Part shown: positions 5,882-10,852 of the stretch, piece after piece
How positions within the stretch are numbered: the first letter of the stretch is position 1
Layout of the letters: each line of letters begins with the position of its first letter
Source: an uncultured Prevotellaceae bacterium
GTDB lineage: Bacteria > Bacteroidota > Bacteroidia > Bacteroidales > Bacteroidaceae
NCBI GenBank assembly: GCA_946415695.1
Contig: CAMKTM010000069.1
Coordinates: 1 to 10,852, forward strand
Direction of reading: 5' to 3'
Length of the DNA stretch: 10,852 nt
Position numbers and translations under genes: made by a program
Notes under the pieces: generated by a model
Told to the model about the DNA's origin: nothing
Databases searched by the model: none
What the model saw: only the letters and a program-made list of their open reading frames with translations

Positions 5882-6221
5882 CTGTATGCCGTCGGCCATG
5901 ACTACCAGCCATAAACCCGCACGGCCTTTTTTATTTGCCCTTTGCCATACTCCGAAATCCACTTGCCTAATCGTCTGTTAGTTTGGCACATTTTGAAATT
6001 CTCATTTTTCCCATGCCTCCGAATAACGCAATAATAACCGCGAAGTGTCTTGAAAAGCACATTTCACACTAAAAAGCCCATGAAATTAGACTAACTCCCA
6101 CATTTTACAGGAAAAGGATTGTTTGCCGCATGATATATTGCCTTATCATGATAACTTCAAGCGAAAAGAGGACGTAAACCAGCAAGGCTATTATGCCGGA
6201 TATATGGAACTATAACACAGA

Positions 6222-6908
6222 ATGGATATGAGGGCAAAGCATGAGGCACAAAAGGGCTATTATACCACGATTGCGACGAAAATAAGCCATGCGGACAAGG
6301 CGAAGCTTGTAAGCATCGCGGAAGGCTTCAAGATGTCGTTTTATGAACTTCTGCAAGCATTATTGTTGGCATTGGTGCGTTACTTTGATGCTGAAAGTTT
6401 GGTAACATACGACCATAACGCCATGATGAACGCCTTTGCCAATACCATATTTTCATTAAAAGGCAGCTTCAGCCCCTTGTCATTAACAGGGCATGAAAAG
6501 CGGAACATCAATCGCGCCATATTGTTTGTTCAGCAGAACCCGAAACAGCTGCCGCAATTGCTCGCTGTCAGCAAAGCGCATGACGGCAATATGAAAGAAA
6601 CGTATAACTTTGACACGATGCTGTATGAGTTCCTGCGTTCCATAGATAACGAAGTATTGCAAACCCTGTGTGAAGAAAAAGCCAGCCGGGGATATTTCAG
6701 CCTTTTGCAAACACTGCATGACATCGTATTGGAACGAACGCCATTGCACGACCAAATGGCCGACGAAATAGCGGAAATGTTCACAGACATACGACCTATA
6801 ACAGGGGAACACATCAACAATGAAGTGTTCTATCGTAGAAATTACGAAAGTAAAAGAAATGGCGAAAGCTGTATAATTCCGACGCGACGCAAAACGACAC
6901 TTGCGTAA
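6222..6908 (+). CDS. Unknown 228-aa protein, ribbon-helix-helix-like N-terminus
   Basis: I do not recognise the full protein. Residues 13-53 (YYTTIATKISHADKAKLVSI, then AEGFKMSFYELLQALLLALV) resemble a ribbon-helix-helix fold: a short strand with alternating residues, a helix, a G-x-S-like turn and a second helix. Proteins of this type bind operators or assist relaxases in plasmids and mobilizable elements. The rest (about 60-228) is helical, without membrane spans, and of unknown function; the last 20 residues are basic. ATG at 6222 is the first start, with another at 6228. The gene stands apart from the ATPase operon, between two copies of a 43-bp repeat, and is followed by a long hairpin. 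That arrangement suggests cargo acquired as a unit. The RHH reading is tentative. Confidence 0.75.
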   Translation: MDMRAKHEAQKGYYTTIATKISHADKAKLVSIAEGFKMSFYELLQALLLALVRYFDAESLVTYDHNAMMNAFANTIFSLKGSFSPLSLTGHEKRNINRAILFVQQNPKQLPQLLAVSKAHDGNMKETYNFDTMLYEFLRSIDNEVLQTLCEEKASRGYFSLLQTLHDIVLERTPLHDQMADEIAEMFTDIRPITGEHINNEVFYRRNYESKRNGESCIIPTRRKTTLA

Positions 6909-6926
6909 CAAAAAACTGCAAGAAAA

Positions 6927-6976
6927 TTTCCCTATGACTATACACTCTCTGTAAGAGTGTGTATGCCATAGGGAAA
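6927..6976 (+). terminator. Long hairpin after the 228-aa gene
   Basis: TTTCCCTATG (6927-6936) pairs perfectly with CATAGGGAAA (6967-6976), and ACACTCT (6942-6948) with AGAGTGT (6954-6960), tip CTGTA. The stem is strong and A-rich upstream but has no T run after it on the plus strand. It may be a terminator, an mRNA 3' stabiliser or a DNA-level structure. Confidence 0.55.
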
Positions 6977-6998
6977 GGCCATGCACAATTTAACTGAA

Positions 6999-7015
6999 TT
7001 TACACCATTTTACAC
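6999..7015 (+). promoter_or_regulatory. Right inner pair of TTTACAC sites
   Basis: TTTACACC (6999-7006) and TTTACACG (7009-7015 plus the following G) are 10 bp apart. They are shorter versions of the motif at 7148-7168 and 1212-1232 and may be further arm sites. Confidence 0.45.
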
Positions 7016-7030
7016 GCTTTCATGTTATTT

Positions 7031-7073
7031 CCGACGTTGAGGCTGCCAGCATCACATCATGGAAGCCTCATCC
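7031..7073 (+). repeat. 43-bp direct repeat, copy 2
   Basis: It is identical to 5839-5881 except for T instead of A at 7037, which removes one pair of the 9-bp stem. It lies downstream of the 228-aa gene in the same orientation. Confidence 0.9.
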
Positions 7074-7147
7074 TTGAAAACGCATCGCTACCTGTATAGT
7101 GTAAAAGATGGGTATAAAACCCTCAAAAAGGTAGGTTTTTGTTCAAA

Positions 7148-7168
7148 TTTACACCCCTTTTACACCCC
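7148..7168 (+). promoter_or_regulatory. Right cluster of TTTACACCCC sites (candidate arm sites)
   Basis: Two perfect TTTACACCCC copies at 7148-7157 and 7159-7168, 11 bp apart, lie about 60 bp inside the right attachment core. They mirror the left cluster in sequence and spacing. Confidence 0.6.
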
Positions 7169-7226
7169 ACGACGCAAAAATGCTTTGTTAGTATTTGTAT
7201 TTCAATACATTACAAAAATAGTTTTG

Positions 7227-7244
7227 TTCCCGTTCCGGGCACTT
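7227..7244 (+). repeat. Right attachment site core (attR)
   Basis: This is an exact copy of the last part of tRNA-Leu (1085-1102). No tRNA body precedes it, so it is the displaced 3' fragment created by integration. Confidence 0.92.
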
Positions 7245-7258
7245 GCACGCTTGCAAAC

Positions 7259-7303
7259 AGCAATCCCCCATGCCTCGAAAGAGACGTGGGGGATTGCTTT
7301 TTG
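7259..7303 (+). terminator. Strong terminator, probably the original tRNA-Leu terminator
   Basis: A 14-bp stem (7259-7272 with 7285-7298, one G-T pair, core CAATCCCCC/GGGGGATTG) and a 12-nt loop are followed by TTTTT. It starts 15 nt after the displaced tRNA 3' fragment, so before integration it would have ended the tRNA-Leu transcript. Confidence 0.85.
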
Positions 7304-7369
7304 GGGGCTTTCGGCGTTCCGGGGAGGACGCTGCGGCGCTTCCTTGTTTACGACTTCCTGCGGCGAAGA

Positions 7370-7439
7370 GTTTGCTTGTACATGTAAAAGCAATTGCTTA
7401 TACATGTACAAGCAATTGCACGTACATGTACAAGCAAAC
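7370..7439. repeat. Palindromic TACATGTACAAGCAA repeat cluster
   Basis: TACATGTACAAGCAA occurs at 7401-7415 and 7423-7437 (22-bp spacing) and inverted at about 7372-7386, the outer arms forming a perfect 17-bp inverted repeat (7370-7386 with 7423-7439). AAGCAATTGCTT sits in between. The rest of 7304-7505 shows no gene. The cluster lies about 70 bp downstream of the amidase stop and could act as its terminator or be a dispersed repeat. Confidence 0.75.
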
Positions 7440-7505
7440 AACATGCTGTGGCGTGTAAGGTAAAAGAGCGGGGTTGGCTTGCTTTCTGCGGACGGCTGCC
7501 GTTTT

Positions 7506-8279
7506 CTACAGGCGGTCTGCTTCTTTGAGCACGGGGAACTTGTCGCGGAAGGCGTTGAGGCGCTTCAGGTCGAGTGTCTTCGTCACGACGGATGCTTCGC
7601 CTGCGGGGCAGGATGTGGCAAAGCCGAAGGGATTGACAATGGCCGTGCCGCCGCTGTACTCGCAGACGGGGTCTTTGCCTATGCGGTTCACGCCCAGGAC
7701 GTAGCATTGGTTCTCTATGGCTCTTGCCTGCAACAGGATGTTCCAGGCATGGGTGCGGACTGCTGGCCATGAGGCAACGCAGATGAGCGCGTCGTAGTTG
7801 TCCCTGTTTCTTAACCAAAGCGGGAAACGCAAGTCGTAGCAAATGCTGAGATGAAATCGCACGCCGCGCCAATCAACCGAAACAGACGCATTGCCAGGCG
7901 TGTAATGCTCCGTCTCGCCACCGTAGGAGAAGAGGTGGTGCTTGTCGTACCATTGAACATTGACCATTGAACATTGACCATTTTCACTCGGTTTGATGAA
8001 GTACAGCCTGTTCCTGAATGAGCCGTCCGGCAACTGCACGGCGATGCTTCCTGCCACTGCCGCATCCAGTTCGTTTGCCATCCGCTGCATCCATTGCAAG
8101 GTCTCGCCTTCCTCGTCTTCGGCAATGCTTTGCGGTTCTGTTGTGACGCCTGTGTTCCACATCTCGGGCAGGACGTAGAGGTCGCTCTTCTCTGCCGAGC
8201 GCATCAGCTGCTCTGCCGTCTTGCGGTTGGCGGCAGCATCAAGCCAGGCAATGTCCATCTGTATCAACGAAACCTTCAT
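7506..8279 (-). CDS. Nitrilase-family omega-amidase (YafV/NIT2-like)
   Basis: This 257-aa cytosolic carbon-nitrogen hydrolase probably removes the amide of alpha-ketoglutaramate or alpha-ketosuccinamate, repairing products of glutamine and asparagine transamination. The triad is visible: E39 (VLPEMW), K113 (YDKHHLF) and C147 (SICYDLRFP). The YDKHHLF...GGETEHYTPG pattern and the length fit the YafV branch. Residues 100-110 (NGQCSMVNVQW) are encoded by a degenerate heptamer repeat and end two residues before the catalytic lysine. The ATG at 8279 is chosen; the GTG at 8297 that would add six residues lies inside the -7 box. It is divergent from the OPT transporter gene. Substrate assignment rests on family similarity and is less certain than the fold and chemistry. 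Confidence 0.88.
   Translation of the reverse strand: MKVSLIQMDIAWLDAAANRKTAEQLMRSAEKSDLYVLPEMWNTGVTTEPQSIAEDEEGETLQWMQRMANELDAAVAGSIAVQLPDGSFRNRLYFIKPSENGQCSMVNVQWYDKHHLFSYGGETEHYTPGNASVSVDWRGVRFHLSICYDLRFPLWLRNRDNYDALICVASWPAVRTHAWNILLQARAIENQCYVLGVNRIGKDPVCEYSGGTAIVNPFGFATSCPAGEASVVTKTLDLKRLNAFRDKFPVLKEADRL
7949..7982 (-). repeat. Degenerate CAATGGT/CAATGTT heptamer repeat in the amidase gene
   Basis: On the minus strand, CAATGGT and CAATGTT units alternate for nearly five copies. They encode residues 100-111 next to the catalytic lysine. The same repeat class occurs in perfect form in cdsA (671-702). Confidence 0.85.
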
Positions 8280-8296
8280 ATCTTCGTTCTTTTGCA

Positions 8297-8304
8297 CAAA
8301 AGTA
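8297..8304 (-). promoter_or_regulatory. Amidase promoter -7 box
   Basis: Minus-strand TACTTTTG fits TAnnTTTG. It lies 17 nt from the ATG at 8279, giving a very short leader. Confidence 0.65.
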
Positions 8305-8315
8305 CGAAGAATTTA

Positions 8316-8340
8316 ATAATTCACAATTCATAATTCATAA
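8316..8340 (-). repeat. Third copy of the GAATTAT heptamer repeat
   Basis: The minus strand is identical over 25 nt to 13-37. It sits upstream of the amidase -7 box, between the two divergent promoters. Confidence 0.85.
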
Positions 8341-8348
8341 ATATTTTG

Positions 8349-8356
8349 TACTTTTG
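8349..8356 (+). promoter_or_regulatory. OPT transporter promoter -7 box
   Basis: TACTTTTG, the mirror image of the amidase box 45 bp away, lies 53 nt before the OPT start codon. Confidence 0.6.
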
Positions 8357-8380
8357 TGGGGGAAATGGTTAGATGTCCAT

Positions 8381-8416
8381 TATTTATTATGAATTATTAA
8401 TTAAGAATTATGAATT
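8381..8416 (+). repeat. Heptamer repeat leader containing the OPT start codon
   Basis: It matches 7-42 at 33 of 36 positions. The ATG at 8410 occupies the same position as the cdsA ATG in its copy. Confidence 0.85.
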
Positions 8417-10503
8417 ATCAAAAGTCACTGCCAGAGAATGCTTTCCGCGAACTGCGCGAAGGCGAAACGTACGAACCCATGATGCCGGCAGAAAGCACGC
8501 CGCGGGAAGTCAACCTGTGGTCGGTCTGCTGGGGCATCCTCATGGCTGTCATCTTCAGCGCAGCCGCAGCCTACTTGGGGCTGAAGGTAGGCCAGGTCTT
8601 CGAGGCCGCCATCCCCATCACCATCATCGCCGTGGGCGTCAGTAGTGCCACGAGGCGCAAGAACAGTCTCGGCGAGAACGTCATCATTCAGAGCATCGGT
8701 GCCTGTAGCGGTGTCATCGTGGCCGGTGCCATCTTCACCCTGCCTGCGCTCTATATCTTGCAGGCCAAGTATCCGGAGATGACGGTCAACTTCCTCGAAG
8801 TCTTCCTCGCAAGTCTGCTTGGCGGCATCCTCGGCATCCTCTTCCTCATTCCTTTCCGCAAGTATTTCGTAGGGGAGATGCACGGCAAGTATCCTTTCCC
8901 TGAGGCCACAGCCGGCACGCAAGTCCTGGTGAGCGGCGAGAAGGGCGGCGCACAGGCCAAGCCTCTGATGATAGCAGGCCTGCTGGGCGGTCTCTACGAC
9001 TTCGTGGTCGCCACCTTCGGCCTTTGGCACGAGAACTTCACGAGCCGTGCCCTGCTTTGGGGCGACACGGTGGCCGAGAAGGCAAAGCTCGTGCTGAAGT
9101 GCAACACGGGCGCCGCCGTCCTGGGCATGGGCTACATCGTCGGCCTGAAGTACGCCTTCATCATCTGCTGCGGCTCGGCCCTCGTCTGGTGGGTCATCGT
9201 GCCTGCCATAGCCCTCTTCTTCCCCGAACTTGAAGTTGGGGAAGGCATCACGGCAGCCATGGCGAGCCCCGAAGTCATCTTCAAGTACGCCAAGAGCATC
9301 GGCATAGGCGGCATCGCAATGGCCGGCGTCATCGGCATATATAATAGCCGCAAGGTAATTGCTCAGGCCGTGAGACTGGCAGCCTCCCCCAACCCCTCCA
9401 AAGGAGGGGGGAATCGTTCCGCCGCCTCGCCGTTGGCTTCCCCTTCAACCGCCGTCTCGCCGTTGGCTTCCCCTTCAACCGCCGCCTCGCCGTTGGCTTC
9501 CCCTTCAACCGCCGTCTCGCCGTTCACCCCTCCTTTGGAGGGGACGGGGGAGGCTGTTCGCACCCAGCTCGACCTGCCGATGCGGTTCGTCACCTTCGGC
9601 ATCGTCCTGGCGCTCGTGCTCACCTTCCTCTTCTTCCACTTCGATGTGATGGGCGGCAACTGGACCTTCAGCATCGTTGCCATTCTCGTGGTCGGCATCA
9701 TCACGTTCCTCTTCACCACCGTCGCAGCCAATGCCATCGCCATCGTCGGCACGAATCCCGTGAGCGGCATGACCTTGATGACGCTCATCTTGGCCTCCGT
9801 CGTGATGGTAGCCGTGGGCTTGAGCGGCACCAGCGGCATGGTGGCAGCCCTCATCATGGGCGGCGTGGTCTGCACTGCCTTGAGCATGGCGGGCGGCTTC
9901 GTCACCGACCTGAAGATAGGCTACTGGCTGGGCTCCACGCCCCGCAAGCAGGAGACGTGGAAGTTCCTCGGCACGCTGGTCAGCGCCGCCACCGTGGCCG
10001 GCGTCATCATGATACTGAACAAGACATACGGCTTCACCGACGGCACGCTCTCCGCACCGCAGGCCAACGCGATGGCCGCTGTCATCGAACCCCTGATGAC
10101 GGGCGGCGGAGCACCCTGGCTGCTCTACGGCATCGGTGCCGTGATAGCCCTTGTGCTGAATGCCTTCGGCGTGTCGGCTCTCGCCTTTGCCCTCGGCATG
10201 TTCATCCCTCTGGAGCTCAACCTGCCCCTGCTCGTCGGCGGTGCCATCAACTGGTTCGTCACGACGCGCAGTAAAGACGCTCCTGTCAACACGGCCCGTG
10301 GCGAACGCGGCACACTGCTTGCCAGCGGCTTCATTGCCGGCGGTGCCTTGATGGGCGTCGTCAGTGCTGCCTTGAAGTGGCAGAACGTCAGCTTCGACTA
10401 TGCAGAGTGGTGGCAGAATCCCTCTTCAGAACTCCTGAGCCTCGGCATGTATTGCATACTTATTATATATATAGTGCGCGCGAGCATGCGTGCAAAGGCA
10501 TAA
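8410..10503 (+). CDS. OPT-family oligopeptide transporter with in-frame repeat insert
   Basis: This 697-aa inner-membrane protein of the OPT family probably takes up small peptides by cation symport; metal-chelate uptake is the main alternative. The N-terminal motif is typical: AFRELREGETYEPMM, then the first span (CWGILMAVIFSAAAAYLGLK) and VGQVFEAAIPITI. About 14-16 hydrophobic spans run to the C-terminus. Residues about 325-382 are a Ser/Pro/Ala-rich segment encoded by an inserted repeat; without it the protein would be about 640 aa, a more usual length. The insert falls between two spans, after GIYNSRKVIAQAVRLA and before the RTQLDLPMRF segment, so the fold may tolerate it. It is transcribed divergently from the amidase gene. 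The product is clear at family level; substrate is unknown. Confidence 0.92.
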   Translation: MNYQKSLPENAFRELREGETYEPMMPAESTPREVNLWSVCWGILMAVIFSAAAAYLGLKVGQVFEAAIPITIIAVGVSSATRRKNSLGENVIIQSIGACSGVIVAGAIFTLPALYILQAKYPEMTVNFLEVFLASLLGGILGILFLIPFRKYFVGEMHGKYPFPEATAGTQVLVSGEKGGAQAKPLMIAGLLGGLYDFVVATFGLWHENFTSRALLWGDTVAEKAKLVLKCNTGAAVLGMGYIVGLKYAFIICCGSALVWWVIVPAIALFFPELEVGEGITAAMASPEVIFKYAKSIGIGGIAMAGVIGIYNSRKVIAQAVRLAASPNPSKGGGNRSAASPLASPSTAVSPLASPSTAASPLASPSTAVSPFTPPLEGTGEAVRTQLDLPMRFVTFGIVLALVLTFLFFHFDVMGGNWTFSIVAILVVGIITFLFTTVAANAIAIVGTNPVSGMTLMTLILASVVMVAVGLSGTSGMVAALIMGGVVCTALSMAGGFVTDLKIGYWLGSTPRKQETWKFLGTLVSAATVAGVIMILNKTYGFTDGTLSAPQANAMAAVIEPLMTGGGAPWLLYGIGAVIALVLNAFGVSALAFALGMFIPLELNLPLLVGGAINWFVTTRSKDAPVNTARGERGTLLASGFIAGGALMGVVSAALKWQNVSFDYAEWWQNPSSELLSLGMYCILIIYIVRASMRAKA
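9383..9553 (+). repeat. 171-bp MITE-like insert inside the OPT gene
   Basis: The ends are inverted repeats of 27 bp (9383-9409 and 9527-9553) that match at 25 of 27 positions, each built around CCCCTCC-AAA-GGAGGGG. Between them are 3.5 copies of a 30-bp unit starting at 9421, 9451, 9481 and 9511, differing by C or T in the fifth base. The reading frame stays open and gives a 10-residue period (AASPLASPST/AVSPLASPST). Confidence 0.9.
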
Positions 10504-10596
10504 GAAATGTCGAAAATTGTATAATATAAAGTAAAAACATGGCTTATTTTGTTTGCCATAATGAAAAAACGTATCCGCTGACCCAGAGTTCCTAAT

Positions 10597-10651
10597 AACA
10601 AGAAAAGGAGCGATACATAGTTGTTGATGTTTCGCTCCTTTTCTCCTTGTT
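10597..10651. terminator. Bidirectional terminator between OPT and tRNA-Glu
   Basis: AAAAGGAGCGA (10603-10613) pairs perfectly with TCGCTCCTTTT (10632-10642). The stem continues as AACAAG (10597-10602) with CTTGTT (10646-10651) across a 3-nt bulge. A and T runs on both sides suit termination of both converging transcripts. Confidence 0.75.
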
Positions 10652-10661
10652 CAGCCGTTTG

Positions 10662-10733
10662 TAGCGCCTACGGGAATCGAACCCGTGTTCCATGCGTGAG
10701 AGGCATGTGTCCTAGCCGCTAGACGAAAGCGCC
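10662..10733 (-). tRNA. tRNA-Glu(CTC)
   Basis: On the minus strand the anticodon stem CATGC/GCATG holds the loop CTCTCAC (anticodon CTC). The T arm is ACGGG-TTCGATT-CCCGT and the acceptor strand is GGCGCTT. The CUC anticodon reads GAG. The CCA end is not encoded. Confidence 0.92.
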
Positions 10734-10739
10734 ATGCTC

Positions 10740-10775
10740 ATTTACTATTTGACGATTTACTATTTGCGATTTTAC
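10740..10775. repeat. Short repeat between the two tRNA genes
   Basis: ATTTACTATTTGACG is followed by ATTTACTATTTGCG and ATTTTAC, units of about 7 and 15 bp. It belongs to the same style of AT-rich short repeats as the gene leaders at 7 and 8381. Confidence 0.6.
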
Positions 10776-10801
10776 TCGCCCGCTAGTGTCTCGCCGTTTT
10801 G

Positions 10802-10852
10802 CGGAAGCTGGGGGATTCGAACCCCCGGTACGGTAACCCGCACGTCAGTTTA
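10802..10852 (-). tRNA. tRNA-Ser, 3' part, cut by the window end
   Basis: The minus strand shows a T arm GGGGG-TTCGAAT-CCCCC, the acceptor strand AGCTTCC, discriminator G, and a long variable arm GTGCGG-GTTA-CCGTAC, all typical of serine tRNA. The bases before the variable arm place T at position 36, which fits anticodon GCT and not the TGA, GGA or CGA set. The 5' half is outside the window. Confidence 0.8.

Larger units (their letters stand above)
5743..6221. other. 479-bp stretch without a convincing gene
   Basis: This stretch holds the hairpin at 5767-5798, copy 1 of the 43-bp repeat at 5839-5881, and a weak GCCGT/ACGGC pairing (5888-5892 with 5921-5925) followed by six T residues. The part from 5950 to 6221 is AT-rich with no clear signal. 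An open frame without a start (6090-6209) ends 12 nt before the 228-aa gene and may be a relic. Confidence 0.5.
1085..7244 (+). mobile_element. 6.1-kb integrative element in the 3' end of tRNA-Leu(TAA)
   Basis: The element is bounded by an 18-bp direct repeat and begins with an integrase gene pointing inward from the tRNA, the classic layout of tRNA-targeted elements. Contents in order: tyrosine integrase, unknown 308-aa protein, excisionase-like HTH protein, RepA-like ATPase, iteron-like array, 120-aa, 51-aa and 228-aa ORFs. Codon use and base composition are visibly more A+T-rich than in the flanking cdsA and OPT genes. I see no relaxase, type IV coupling protein, conjugation gene, phage structural gene or resistance gene. 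It is therefore best described as a minimal satellite-type element that would need a helper to move between cells. The exact crossover point within the 18-bp core is not known. Confidence 0.9.

Noticed and set aside
5682..5981. 99-aa TTG-initiated ORF
   Set aside because: It overlaps the better supported 51-aa ORF, and its sequence is the translation of hairpins and the 43-bp repeat.
6090..6209. Open frame upstream of the 228-aa gene ending in NQQGYYAGYMEL
   Set aside because: It has no ATG, and the resemblance of QQGYYAGY to QKGYYTTI in the next gene is too short to claim a duplicated or broken gene.
5839..7073. The 43-bp hairpin repeats as integron attC sites
   Set aside because: There are no GTTRRRY/RYYYAAC ends, no integron integrase, and only two copies.
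7059..7463. 134-aa ORF across the right attachment site
   Set aside because: It runs through the att core, a terminator and palindromic repeats, and its product is low-complexity translation of these.
9421..9526. 30-bp repeats as a CRISPR array
   Set aside because: The units are directly adjacent with no spacers and lie in an open reading frame of a transporter.

Overview
The window is a piece of a Bacteroidales chromosome, probably Prevotella-like. The evidence is Bacteroidetes-type promoters (TAnnTTTG -7 boxes before the tRNA-Leu, the integrase, the Xis/ATPase operon, the amidase and the OPT gene), a phage_int_SAM-type integrase, and GC-rich housekeeping genes whose spacers carry 7-bp repeats. 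The genus is an inference.

Layout: cdsA (CDP-diacylglycerol synthase, 36-911) is followed by tRNA-Leu(TAA) at 1014-1099. A 6.1-kb integrative element has entered the 3' end of that tRNA and is bounded by an 18-bp direct repeat (1085-1102 and 7227-7244). Inside it, in order: putative integrase arm sites and promoter; tyrosine integrase; an unrecognised 308-aa protein and terminator; a 250-bp control region with 10-bp repeats, a promoter and a structured leader; an excisionase-like HTH protein coupled by a TAATG overlap to a RecA/RepA-like ATPase with a C-terminal HTH; an iteron-like TGAAACA array running into a 120-aa ORF; a 51-aa ORF; and a 228-aa ORF bracketed by a 43-bp direct repeat. A second set of arm-like sites lies before the right attachment site. 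No relaxase, coupling protein, virion gene or resistance gene is visible, so the element looks like a minimal satellite: integrase + Xis + replication ATPase + origin-like repeats + unknown cargo.

Right of the element the chromosome resumes with a strong hairpin terminator that probably once served the tRNA-Leu, then palindromic TACATGTACAAGCAA repeats. After these come a nitrilase/omega-amidase gene (minus strand), divergent from an OPT-family oligopeptide transporter gene (plus strand), a bidirectional terminator, tRNA-Glu(CTC) on the minus strand, and the 3' part of a tRNA-Ser cut by the window end.

The host genes carry unusual repeats. A 36-bp repeat leader supplies the start codon of both cdsA and the OPT gene, and a third copy lies in the divergent promoter region. 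A CAATGGT heptamer repeat is translated inside CdsA and, in a degenerate form, next to the catalytic lysine of the amidase. A 171-bp in-frame insert, with 27-bp inverted ends and 30-bp tandem repeats, lies inside the OPT transporter.
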